Shown here piece by piece: positions 31,480 to 38,436 of a DNA stretch of 38,436 bases. The position numbers were made by a program, and so were the translations under genes. The stretch comes from Acetobacteraceae bacterium. Its GTDB lineage: Bacteria; Pseudomonadota; Alphaproteobacteria; Acetobacterales; Acetobacteraceae. The stretch spans positions 1 to 38,436 of the forward strand of contig CANJLW010000038.1 of the NCBI GenBank assembly GCA_947475245.1. The letters run 5' to 3'. The notes under the pieces were generated by a model. That model was not told the DNA's origin. It ran no database searches and was given only the letters and a program-made list of their open reading frames with translations. How positions within the stretch are numbered: the first letter of the stretch is position 1; every line of letters begins with the position of its first letter.

Positions 31480-32034
31480 ATGTTTCGAATGGTGCTGTGC
31501 GCGTTGTGTCTGATGCTGCCGCTTGGTGCCCAGGCGCAAAAGCCGGCGGACCGCCGAGCGGATTTGGAGAAGATGCTGGATGCGTTAAGGGTGGCGCCGG
31601 ATGAAGAGTCCGCCGGTAAGCTCGAAGCCCATATCCGCCAACTCTGGTTTGAATCCGGCAGTTCGGCGGTCACGCTGCTGATGGGGCGCGGACTGCGCGA
31701 TATGAAGGCCGGCGCGCACGATCAGGCGGTGGAAGTCTTCGACGACGTGATCGTGCTCGACCCTGCCTTGGCGGAGGCCTGGCACCAGCGCGCCGTCGCC
31801 AAATTCCACGTCGGCGACCGCATGGGCGCGATCCGCGACATCGAGGAAACCTTGAAGCGGGAGCCGCGCCATTTCGCCGCGCTGCGCACCCTGGCGGAAA
31901 TCGCGGCCTCCCGCGAGGACTGGAAAAGTGCCTATGCCGCCTGGATGAAAGTGATCGAACTCAGCCCGAAAATCCCGGGCGGCACCGAACGGATCAAGGA
32001 CCTGAAACGACGCGCGTTGGGCGAGGAAACCTGA
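31480..32034 (+). CDS. exported TPR protein downstream of glcF
   Basis: A 184-residue protein with a signal peptide (MFRMVLCALCLMLPLGAQA, 1-19) and two to three tetratricopeptide-type helical pairs (about 60-165, e.g. AWHQRAVAKFHVGDRMGAIRDI and DWKSAYAAWMKVIELSP). Start at the ATG at 31480 is supported by AAAGGA and the signal peptide. It is 22 bp after glcF and may be in that operon, but its role is likely general protein-protein scaffolding in the periplasm. Its stop abuts the stop of the convergent MotB-like gene with no base between. Confidence 0.8.
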   Translation: MFRMVLCALCLMLPLGAQAQKPADRRADLEKMLDALRVAPDEESAGKLEAHIRQLWFESGSSAVTLLMGRGLRDMKAGAHDQAVEVFDDVIVLDPALAEAWHQRAVAKFHVGDRMGAIRDIEETLKREPRHFAALRTLAEIAASREDWKSAYAAWMKVIELSPKIPGGTERIKDLKRRALGEET

Positions 32035-33630
32035 TCACCGATCCGTGAGGCGGATTTCGATGCGCCGGTCCTTGGCGAAGGCTTCCGGCGTTTCCCCCGC
32101 GCCCAGCGGCTGATATTCGCCGAACCCGGTCGCGGCGAGATGCTGCGGCGGCACGCCGAAGGTGATCAGCAGCTTGACCACGGTAATCGCCCGCGCGGCC
32201 GACAATTCCCAGTTGGAGGCGAATTGCCCGCCGCGCACCGGTTGCGGATCGGTATGGCCGTCGATCCGCAGCACCCAGGGCAGATCGGGCGGGATGGCCG
32301 CCGCGACTTCCTTGATGGTGACCGCCAGGGTGGTCATTTGCGCGATGCCGGCCTGGCTCAGTTCCGCGCTGCCGACGGGAAACAGAACCTCGCTCTGAAA
32401 CACAAACCGATCGCCGACGACCTGCACGCCGGAACGGTTAGCCATCAGCGACCGCAGCTTGCCGAAGAACTCGCTGCGGTATTGCTGCAATTCCTCGACC
32501 TTCGCGGCCAGCGCCGCGTTCAGCTTCTGGCCGAGGTTCTCGATCTGGGTGTCTTTGTCGCGCACCGTGGTTTCGGCGATCTCCAGACCCTTGGCCACCG
32601 CGGCGACCTGCGCCTTTAGCTCGACGATCTGCTGGTTGAGCAGCGCGATCTGTGCCCGCGCGCTTTCGCCCAGGCGCTTTTCGTCGGCGAGTTGCAGCAT
32701 CGTCGCCGCCCGCTGCTGGGCTTCAGTCGTTGCGCGCCCGGCGGCCTCGCGGGACTGTTGTTCCAGTTGATCGCGCAGCGCGGTCAGTGCCCGTACCTGT
32801 TCGGCAAGGCGGGACAGATCGGCGACCTTGGCCTCGATCGTCGCCTTATCGGCGACGACGGTTTTGTTCATCTCCGCGGCGACGCGCTGCAAATCGTCGA
32901 TCCGACGTTCCAGAGCGGCGACGCGATCCTTCGCCGCCGCCAGTTGGCGCCCGACATCCAGCAATTTAGTCTGGGACGCTTCGCGCGCCCGCGTCTCGGT
33001 CGTCGCGGCGGTCGTCGCGGTTTTCAGTTGTTCCTGCAATTCGTCGCGCAAGGCGGCCAAGGCGCGGGTTTGCCCCGCCAACGCCGCCAGTTCGGCCAGT
33101 TTCGCCTCGATCGTCGCTTTACCGACGGTCACGGTCTTTTCCAGTTCCGCCGCCAGTTCGCGGGCATCGGTCAGTTGCTGTCGCGTCGTGCCCAACTGCG
33201 ATTCCAGCCGCTCCCGCGCCGCGGCGCCGGCCTGCAACGCCATCGTCGCCTCGGCGATGCGCTGCGCCAGACGATCGCGTTCGGCGGTCAGGCGCGCCCC
33301 TTGGTCGCGCAGCGCCGAAATCTGAGCGGTCAGGGTATCGCGCGCGTCGGTCGCCGCGGCCAGATCGCGGTTAAGCTGCGAGACCGAGAGTTGCAGTTCC
33401 GACGATCGACCCTTTTCCAGCGACAGCGCGGCGGACAGATCGGCAAGCTGGCGACTGGCCAGATCGAGCGCCTTGTCCCGCCCGGACAGCGCGACCGACA
33501 GAAATCCCTGCGCCAGCACAAAGACCAGCAGCACGAAGATCAACACCATCAACAGCGTGGACAGCGCATCCACATAGCCGGGCCAGGCGTCGAGACCGTT
33601 ACCGGCGGAGCGGCGCGAGCGTTGCGCCAT
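32035..33630 (-). CDS. MotB-like coiled-coil protein with OmpA peptidoglycan-binding domain
   Basis: A 531-residue inner-membrane protein of MotB/TolR-OmpA type. One membrane helix (about 22-46) begins with YVDALSTLLMVLIF, where D21 matches the proton-carrying Asp of MotB. Then a very long coiled coil (about 50-385) and an OmpA-type domain (about 400-531) with FPVGSAELSQAG, RIDGHTDPQPV, NWELSAARAITVVKLL and KDRRIEIRL. The coil has a 91-residue internal duplication (164-201 repeats at 255-292). It lies 4 bp downstream of the ExbB-like gene, so the pair should form a proton-driven stator-like complex spanning to peptidoglycan. No flagellar genes are near; the role in envelope integrity is inference. 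Confidence 0.85.
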   Translation of the reverse strand: MAQRSRRSAGNGLDAWPGYVDALSTLLMVLIFVLLVFVLAQGFLSVALSGRDKALDLASRQLADLSAALSLEKGRSSELQLSVSQLNRDLAAATDARDTLTAQISALRDQGARLTAERDRLAQRIAEATMALQAGAAARERLESQLGTTRQQLTDARELAAELEKTVTVGKATIEAKLAELAALAGQTRALAALRDELQEQLKTATTAATTETRAREASQTKLLDVGRQLAAAKDRVAALERRIDDLQRVAAEMNKTVVADKATIEAKVADLSRLAEQVRALTALRDQLEQQSREAAGRATTEAQQRAATMLQLADEKRLGESARAQIALLNQQIVELKAQVAAVAKGLEIAETTVRDKDTQIENLGQKLNAALAAKVEELQQYRSEFFGKLRSLMANRSGVQVVGDRFVFQSEVLFPVGSAELSQAGIAQMTTLAVTIKEVAAAIPPDLPWVLRIDGHTDPQPVRGGQFASNWELSAARAITVVKLLITFGVPPQHLAATGFGEYQPLGAGETPEAFAKDRRIEIRLTDR

Positions 33631-33634
33631 CGGC

Positions 33635-34780
33635 TTACTGCTGATCCTCGGCCAAGGCGGCGACGGTGCGGGTCAGCAGACGCAGGTCGGACCGCAGTTC
33701 GGCGGTGGACTGGCTGCGCCCCTGTTCGGCCTCGACGATCACGCGTTGCAGCAGCAGTTCGATGGAGCGCAGGTGCCCCCGCGCGAGTTCGTCGCCGCCC
33801 TGCATGTCGGCGAGGCGTTGCAGCGTGGGTCCAAGCGCGATTTGCGCCTCCGCGATGCGCGTCATCAATTGCTGGCTGGTCCGCATCGTTTCCGCCAGGA
33901 CGCCGATGCGCTCATTCAGCGCCATCACCGCCTGATTGGCCTGGATGCGGCTTTCTTCGCCGCGCGACAGGATGCGCTGCAAGCCTTCCATGTTTTCCGC
34001 CGTCTGTTCCAACAGCGCCTGGACATAAACGGGCACCGAGCCGTCGCCTTCGGCCAGCGCGCCGGATGAAAGCCGTGTCAGCCCCGCGAGCCATTCTTCC
34101 AACTCGTTGAAAAACCGGTTCTGCGCCTGTCCGGCGGTCAGATCGAGGAACCCCAGCACAAGCGCGCCGGCAAGGCCGAACATGCTGGCGGAAAACGCGG
34201 TCCCCATGCCGGCGAGCGGCTTGGCAAGGCCGGATTTCAGTTGATCGAACAGAACGGCGACATCGCCGGAACCAATGCTCATGCTCGCGATCACGTCCGA
34301 CACCGCGCCGATCGTGTTCAACAAGCCCCAGAATGTGCCGAGAAGGCCAAGGAAGATCAGCAGCCCGGTCATGTAGCGGGACAGTTCGCGGCTTTCGTCG
34401 AGCCGAGAGCCGATACCGTCCAGCAGGCTGCGCATCGCGGTCGTGGACAGGGTAAAGCGGCCGGGCTCGCCGCCGCGGCTGCTGCCCTCTCGCGCCGCCA
34501 GCATATTGGCCATCGGTGCCAGCAGGTGGGGCGGCGGCAGGGTGGCGAGGCGCGCGCGCGCGGTCTGATAGGTTTCCAGCCAATCCACTTCCGGCGTCAG
34601 GCGCAGCACCTGCCGCAGATTCCACCCGATGCCGATCAGCAAGACGAACAGAATCAACCCGTTCAATGCCGGACTATTGGCGAACGCAACCGACAGGACC
34701 GGGTAGAGCAGGCCGCAGACCGCCAGCACCACGGCCAGGAAGACAGCCATCCGAATAAGATAGCTGGCCGGACGGGTCAT
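33635..34780 (-). CDS. MotA/TolQ/ExbB-family proton channel component
   Basis: A 381-residue inner-membrane protein. Four membrane helices: about 10-30, 37-52, 136-160 (MTGLLIFLGLLGTFWGLLNTIG) and 185-212 (AKPLAGMGTAFSASMFGLAGALVLGFLDL), the last two being the conserved channel helices of the MotA/TolQ/ExbB superfamily. The cytoplasmic loop between helices 2 and 3 is long, and a C-terminal helical extension (about 225-381) is unlike short ExbB. The start overlaps the stop of the OmpA-like gene by four bases (ATGA). It forms a three-gene operon with the OmpA-like and MotB-like genes. Confidence 0.82.
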   Translation of the reverse strand: MTRPASYLIRMAVFLAVVLAVCGLLYPVLSVAFANSPALNGLILFVLLIGIGWNLRQVLRLTPEVDWLETYQTARARLATLPPPHLLAPMANMLAAREGSSRGGEPGRFTLSTTAMRSLLDGIGSRLDESRELSRYMTGLLIFLGLLGTFWGLLNTIGAVSDVIASMSIGSGDVAVLFDQLKSGLAKPLAGMGTAFSASMFGLAGALVLGFLDLTAGQAQNRFFNELEEWLAGLTRLSSGALAEGDGSVPVYVQALLEQTAENMEGLQRILSRGEESRIQANQAVMALNERIGVLAETMRTSQQLMTRIAEAQIALGPTLQRLADMQGGDELARGHLRSIELLLQRVIVEAEQGRSQSTAELRSDLRLLTRTVAALAEDQQ

Positions 34781-35448
34781 CGTACTGCGTTCGCTCCGCC
34801 GGCACCCAGGACTGTGAGATCGGCGCGGTCGGGCGGCCCGCCGGCGGACTGGCTGCCCAAGGCGCGGACATAGACCCGGCTGGAGGTAATGCCGCCGGCG
34901 ATCAGCGCGTTGCGCACCGCCAAGGCGCGCGACAACGACAGACGGCGCGCGACGGATGCATCGTCGCTCGCGCCCGTGGCATAGGCGACGACATTATAAG
35001 TCGCGGAGTCATTCCCCTGCTGGCCGGCCGCCAGTTCCTTGATCGCCGCCGCATTGTCGGCGCTGAGTTCGGTCTGCGCGCCCGTGAACAGGATACGCAG
35101 GTTCGATTGCGCGACGGCGGCGGCGGGTGCCGAAGCGGAGGCGACGGGCGCGGCCGACGGGGGAGGTCCAGAGGGGAGTTGCGCGGCGGGGAGTTGCGCG
35201 GCGGGAAGCGCGATCGACGCCGTCGGGGCGGCCTGCTCTCCGACAGGGGCGGGCACTGGCGGCGGCGTCGGCAACCCGGCCTGCGTCGGGGCGGGACGGG
35301 CCGGTCGCGGCACCTGCGTTGCCGGGCGTTCGGTGCCCGGTCGCGCGGCGGGCAGCGAGTCGAGCGCGTGCAAATCGACGGTCACCTGACCAAGCGCGAT
35401 CGAGGGCAGGGAAACGAGAACGAGGAGTGGACGGATGATGGGATGCAT
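34777..35448 (-). CDS. exported OmpA-like protein heading the stator-like operon
   Basis: A 223-residue exported protein: signal peptide (about 1-20, ending SIALGQ), a Pro/Ala-rich linker (about 35-115) and a C-terminal OmpA-like domain (about 116-215) with LRILFTGAQTELSADNAAAIKEL, VVAYATGASDDASVARRLSLSRALAVRNALI and RVYVRALG. It is probably periplasmic and binds peptidoglycan, acting with the MotA/MotB-like pair encoded immediately downstream. In the linker a 15-bp tandem duplication gives a repeated PAAQL. Confidence 0.78.
   Translation of the reverse strand: MHPIIRPLLVLVSLPSIALGQVTVDLHALDSLPAARPGTERPATQVPRPARPAPTQAGLPTPPPVPAPVGEQAAPTASIALPAAQLPAAQLPSGPPPSAAPVASASAPAAAVAQSNLRILFTGAQTELSADNAAAIKELAAGQQGNDSATYNVVAYATGASDDASVARRLSLSRALAVRNALIAGGITSSRVYVRALGSQSAGGPPDRADLTVLGAGGANAVR
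35176..35205 (-). repeat. 15-bp perfect tandem duplication
   Basis: GAGTTGCGCGGCGGG occurs twice in a row (35176-35190 and 35191-35205). It is in frame in the OmpA-like gene and encodes the repeated PAAQL in its proline/alanine linker. Confidence 0.9.
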
Positions 35449-35508
35449 GTCCGGGCATACTACCGGAAGCCGTCCCCTCGCTCAATCGAGCATCGACGGG
35501 TTTCGCGA

Positions 35509-36411
35509 TCAGCTGCGTCCGGCGCCCAACGACAAAACAAGACCGCCGGTCACGATGAACAGGCCCAAGGTCTGCGCCAGGGTCGGGATTTCACCGACCA
35601 ACGGAATGCCGATCAGGATCGCCGCCACCGGGGCCAGCGCGGGAAACAACGTCGCGCGTCCGGCACCCAGAATTTCCACCGCGCGACCAAACACCACCAG
35701 AGACACAATGCCGGTCAGCAGGCCCTGCACGATCACCTGCGCCAGCAACATCGGCAACGGCAGCGCCAGCAGGCCATCCAGTCCGTGCAGCACCAGGTAG
35801 AACGGCATGAACACCAGCCCGGCAATGACGGTCACCGCGCCTGTCGCCTGCATCGGGCCGACATTCCAACGGCGCGACAGCGCGGAGTAGAGCGCGAACA
35901 TCGCCCCGGCCAGCAGGAACAATCCGTCGCCGATCGGTGTCAGCCGGTCGCCCTGCAGGATTGCCGGCCCCGCGATCAGGCAAAGTCCGACGACAATGAT
36001 TCCAGCCCCGATCAGGCGCAGTGCGCGCAACCGCTCCCGCAGCAGCAATGCCGACAGCGCCATCGACGCCAGCACCATCGCGGAAGGCTGCAACACCGCG
36101 CCATGCGGCAACGGCGCGAAATGGAACCCGCCCATGCTGGCCATGATGAACAGCGGTCCGGCGGCCACGGCCAGTACAAGTGCATGCGACCATGAGGTCA
36201 GCCCCGGCCCGCGCCCGTAACGACGAGCCGTCAACAGCCAGGGAAGCAGAAGGAGTCCGGCGGCACCGGATCGCAAGGCGGCCATGTCGAACCCGTCCAA
36301 CCCCGACGTCGCGCCGGCGCGCGACATGGCGAGTTGACCGCCCCAGATAATCGCCGCGCTGGCCCCATACACAATGCCAAGCCATTCCCGCCGACCGAGC
36401 GTGGCGATCAT
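35509..36411 (-). CDS. EamA/DMT-superfamily transporter
   Basis: A 300-residue inner-membrane protein with ten predicted helices arranged as two EamA repeats (about 10-140 and 155-290). Typical marks: AAIIWGGQLAMSRAG in helix 1, ALRSGAAGLLLLPWLL, FAPLPHGAVLQPSAMVLASMALSALLLRERLRALRLIGAGIIVVG at the end of the first repeat, and the matching ALAPVAAILIGIPLVGEIPTLAQTLGLFIVTGGLVL in the second. Members export amino acids or other small metabolites; substrate unknown. It stands 61 bp upstream of the OmpA-like gene and 62 bp downstream of suhB, all on the minus strand. Confidence 0.88.
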   Translation of the reverse strand: MIATLGRREWLGIVYGASAAIIWGGQLAMSRAGATSGLDGFDMAALRSGAAGLLLLPWLLTARRYGRGPGLTSWSHALVLAVAAGPLFIMASMGGFHFAPLPHGAVLQPSAMVLASMALSALLLRERLRALRLIGAGIIVVGLCLIAGPAILQGDRLTPIGDGLFLLAGAMFALYSALSRRWNVGPMQATGAVTVIAGLVFMPFYLVLHGLDGLLALPLPMLLAQVIVQGLLTGIVSLVVFGRAVEILGAGRATLFPALAPVAAILIGIPLVGEIPTLAQTLGLFIVTGGLVLSLGAGRS

Positions 36412-36472
36412 GGCCGCATGCTAGATGAGATGGGTTCGTTGACCCGAACCTCGGCGCGGTGTCGCCGTCCCG

Positions 36473-37306
36473 TCAACTGCGCGCGGGCGGGTGCATGCCC
36501 TCCAGCACGAAGCCGCGCAGTTTCGGATGCATGTGCGGATTGGCGGCGACAATATTGCCGGTATCGCGCGGCTCCCCTTCCTCGGGATCGGTCGCGTAAC
36601 CGCCGGCTTCGCGCACCAGGATCAGGCCCGCGGCCATGTCCCAGGGCTTGATGCCCAGCTCCCAGTAACCGTCATAGCGCCCGGCGGCGACCCAGGCGAG
36701 GTCGAGCGCAGCCGCGCCGAACCGGCGCACGCCGGCGACATGCGGCATGATCGACGCCAATGTGCGGCTGAACGCATGCCGACGCGGCGGAGAAACCGCG
36801 CCGAAGGGAATGCCGGTCGCGAACACGGCCTCGCTGATCTCCCGGCGCGCGGATACGCGCAGGCGACGCTCGTTCATGAACGCGCCGCCGCCCTTTTCCG
36901 CCCAGAACATCTCATCGACCGTGGGCGCGTAAATCAGCCCGGCCGCCATTTCCGATGTGCCGTCGGGCAAGCGACGTTCCAGACCGATGCTGATCGCCCA
37001 GTGCGGAATGCCGTGCAGAAAATTGGTCGTGCCGTCCAACGGATCGACCACCCAGCGCCAGGCCCAATTGTCGGAACCGGACGCGCCCGACTCCTCCATC
37101 AGGAAGGAATAGCCGGGGCGGGCCTTGTTCAATTCTTCCTTCAACGTCTGTTCGGCGCGCAAATCGGCCTGGGAGACGAAGTCGGACGGACCCTTGATGC
37201 TGACCTGAAGCTGTTCGACCTCCGCGAAGTCGCGCAAAAGCCGTTTCGCGGCCTTTTGCGCGGCGTTGGCCATGACGGTCAGGTTGGGAGAGAGGCGAAA
37301 CGCCAT
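36473..37306 (-). CDS. suhB: inositol monophosphatase family protein (SuhB)
   Basis: A 277-residue Mg2+-dependent phosphatase of the inositol monophosphatase family, hydrolysing inositol-1-phosphate or similar. Metal-site motifs are present: EES at 71-73, DPLDGTTNFLHG (88-99, with D88 and D91) and the C-terminal WELGIKPWDMAAGLILVREAGG. Start is the ATG at 37306 after GGGAGAG. It is 11 bp downstream of efp, so the two are co-transcribed, an arrangement I recall from other alphaproteobacteria. SuhB also has an RNA-polymerase/antitermination role in E. coli. Confidence 0.93.
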   Translation of the reverse strand: MAFRLSPNLTVMANAAQKAAKRLLRDFAEVEQLQVSIKGPSDFVSQADLRAEQTLKEELNKARPGYSFLMEESGASGSDNWAWRWVVDPLDGTTNFLHGIPHWAISIGLERRLPDGTSEMAAGLIYAPTVDEMFWAEKGGGAFMNERRLRVSARREISEAVFATGIPFGAVSPPRRHAFSRTLASIMPHVAGVRRFGAAALDLAWVAAGRYDGYWELGIKPWDMAAGLILVREAGGYATDPEEGEPRDTGNIVAANPHMHPKLRGFVLEGMHPPARS

Positions 37307-37317
37307 GCGTTCTCTCC

Positions 37318-37884
37318 CTAGGCTTTCGCGCGCTCCATGTAGCTGGAGTCCTCCGTCCGAACGACGATGCGTTCGCCGGCCTCGATAAAGGGCGGAACCA
37401 TGCACTTCACGCCGTTGGACAGCTTGGCGGGCTTATAGGACGACGACGCGGTCTGCCCCTTCACCACCGGATCGGCCTCCACAACTTCCAGCACAACGCT
37501 CGGCGGCAGATGAATGGCGACGGGTTCGCCTTCCACCATGTCGACCTCGACCGTCATCTGATCCTGCAGGAACGGGGCGGCATCGCCCATCAGATCGGCG
37601 GGGATGTGGATTTCTTCGTAGGTTTCCGGATCCATCAGCACGAGGTTGGAGCCGTCGGAATACGAGTAGGTGTATTCCTTCTGCTCCGTCGTCAGACGTT
37701 CGACGGTGTCGGCGGTGCGCCAGCGTTCATTGGTCTTGTTGCCGGATTTGAGGCAACGCATTTCGACCTGGATGAAAGCGCCGCCCTTGCCCGGGGTGAT
37801 GATTTGCTGCTTGAGCACGGTCCAACGGCGACCGTCATGCTCGATCACCTGGCCGGCGCGGATCAGATTCGCCTGCTGTTTCAT
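37318..37884 (-). CDS. efp: translation elongation factor P
   Basis: A 188-residue EF-P, which relieves ribosome stalling at proline runs. Three-domain layout with the KOW-like N-terminus (KQQANLIRAGQVIEHDGRRW), the loop PGKGGAF with K33 at the place of E. coli Lys34 (the beta-lysylated residue), and the C-terminal OB domain with AKLSNGVKCMVPPFIEAGERIVV. The genes for the lysine-modifying enzymes (epmA, epmB) are not in the window. First gene of a likely efp-suhB operon. At least three proteins encoded nearby have long proline tracts. Confidence 0.96.
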   Translation of the reverse strand: MKQQANLIRAGQVIEHDGRRWTVLKQQIITPGKGGAFIQVEMRCLKSGNKTNERWRTADTVERLTTEQKEYTYSYSDGSNLVLMDPETYEEIHIPADLMGDAAPFLQDQMTVEVDMVEGEPVAIHLPPSVVLEVVEADPVVKGQTASSSYKPAKLSNGVKCMVPPFIEAGERIVVRTEDSSYMERAKA

Positions 37885-38248
37885 GTTTCAGCCCGTCTCG
37901 ATATAGGAATAGGTCGGGGCTTCTAGACCGAAGGGCCGCACCGGGCAAGCTAATCGCCGCCGCTAAACCGTCACGACCGGCGGACGCGGCGACAGGCGGG
38001 GCCGCGGGCGACCGGCGTGCGGCACGCAAAATATTGATTTTATGAAGCCTTCCAGCGACTGGTTGGCCCGACGGCGTGGCCGAACCCCAACGTCCGGTGC
38101 CGAGCGCCGGCGCTTTGGGATGGCGGGAGCTGGCGCGGAGCCTGTGGATCGACGCCGGGGCAACCCCTTAACGGCCCGCACGCAGCGAATTCCGCGAACC
38201 ACACTGGATGCGCCGTCAGCCCGCCTCCGCCTGCCCGACAGGGTGATC
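37885..38248. other. gap without a convincing gene upstream of efp
   Basis: About 360 bp between efp and the terminal inverted repeat. Frames of up to 140 codons stay open on both strands, but none has a domain, signal peptide or good ribosome site, and those on the minus strand run through the repeat. The first 60 bp should carry the efp promoter; a TATTCCTATAT stretch on the minus strand, about 25 bp upstream of the ATG, is the only AT-rich candidate. I see nothing else supportable. Confidence 0.5.
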
Positions 38249-38436
38249 GCATTTGGCGTCCGGGGGCGCGAATTTTCACCTCTCCCCCTGGGAGAGGTCG
38301 GCGCGAAGCGTCGGGTGAGGGAGGTGCCACCAGCACAACCCATTGTATTCGCATCACCTCCCTCACCCGCGCCGCTTCGCGGCACGACCTCTCCCAGGGG
38401 GAGAGGTGAAAATTCGCACCTTCCGCCGCCAAATGC
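38249..38436. repeat. long imperfect inverted repeat (palindromic intergenic element)
   Basis: A large hairpin-forming element running to the window edge. Perfect 33-bp arms at 38268-38300 and 38385-38417 (left arm contains CTCTCCCCCTGGGAGAGG, itself palindromic) enclose further arms GGGTGAGGGAGGTG (38313-38326) and CACCTCCCTCACCC (38355-38368), leaving a 28-base centre. Outside, GCATTTGGCG (38249-38258) pairs with CGCCAAATGC (38427-38436), with divergent bases between. I recall similar CTCTCCC-GGGAGAG/GGGTGAGGG repeats as widespread intergenic palindromes in alphaproteobacteria. It may continue past the edge. Confidence 0.9.

Noticed and set aside
32035-35448. Zorya anti-phage system (ZorA/ZorB are MotA/MotB-like)
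   Set aside because: No ZorC or ZorD/ZorE-type nuclease or helicase gene is adjacent, and the third gene is an OmpA-like protein. The long-coil MotB and the neighbours fit a general envelope stator-like operon.
37963-38432. Two overlapping minus-strand frames of 130-140 codons, and a plus-strand frame from 38042
   Set aside because: They run through the terminal palindrome, give peptides of the LSPWERS/PLPGGEVK type that arise from this repeat in many genomes, and lack start signals.
1-38436. tRNA, rRNA, CRISPR arrays, prophage or insertion sequence genes
   Set aside because: Read through on both strands by eye; no cloverleaf-like TTCGA-centred segment with matching arms, no regularly spaced direct repeats and no transposase or integrase motif was found. 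A covariance-model scan would be decisive for small RNAs.

Overview
The window is a GC-rich stretch of alphaproteobacterial chromosome. Gene content and protein style (alphaproteobacterial glcDEF, tetratricopeptide plus GT9-like fusion, zinc-less 41-residue L36, long-coil MotB-like protein, and a palindromic repeat of a type I recall from many alphaproteobacterial genomes) suggest Rhodospirillales, perhaps Acetobacteraceae. That placement is inference; no rRNA or other decisive marker is present. Coding density is high. I saw no tRNA, rRNA, CRISPR array, transposase or phage gene.

Layout. 1-3867 (minus): surface-glycan enzymes, namely an FkbM-type methyltransferase whose C-terminus looks broken and a large methyltransferase/glycosyltransferase fusion. 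4009-6494 (minus): a TonB-like protein with a 15-proline run, then an amidase with its small AtzG-like partner. 6615-10534 (plus): TPR/glycosyltransferase, small OmpA-domain protein, RecQ helicase. 10541-12168 (minus): a maleate-isomerase-like enzyme translationally coupled to a substrate-binding-protein-like protein that has no signal peptide. 12359-13930 (plus): polytopic GT-C-like membrane protein. 13976-17890 (plus): copper operon of a small exported Cys/Pro-rich ORF, CusF-like protein, CopA multicopper oxidase, CopB and a cytochrome c, followed by oxyR, a cupin, a methyltransferase-like gene, rpmJ and an adenosine-deaminase-like lipoprotein. 22201-26144 (minus): SRPBCC protein, DUF2946-type short ORF, TonB-dependent receptor, TonB. 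26314-32034 (plus): seven-helix membrane protein, then glycolate oxidase glcD-glcE-(membrane peptide)-glcF and a TPR protein. 32035-37884 (minus): MotB-like/ExbB-like/OmpA-like envelope triad, EamA transporter, suhB, efp. 37885-38436: no gene, but a long inverted repeat running to the window edge.

The most interesting theme is copper. Two separate transcription units (cusF-copA-copB-cytochrome and TonB receptor-tonB) are each headed by a short exported ORF with a CxxC motif and a proline-rich C-terminus. In both, the gap to the next gene has a hairpin near the ribosome binding site, and a possible anti-Shine-Dalgarno sequence lies inside the 3' end of the short ORF. This is the architecture of copper-sensing nascent-peptide regulators (CutF of Rhodobacter, DUF2946 uORFs of Bordetella, recalled from the literature), here apparently used twice within 12 kb, once for detoxification and once for a TonB-dependent uptake receptor.
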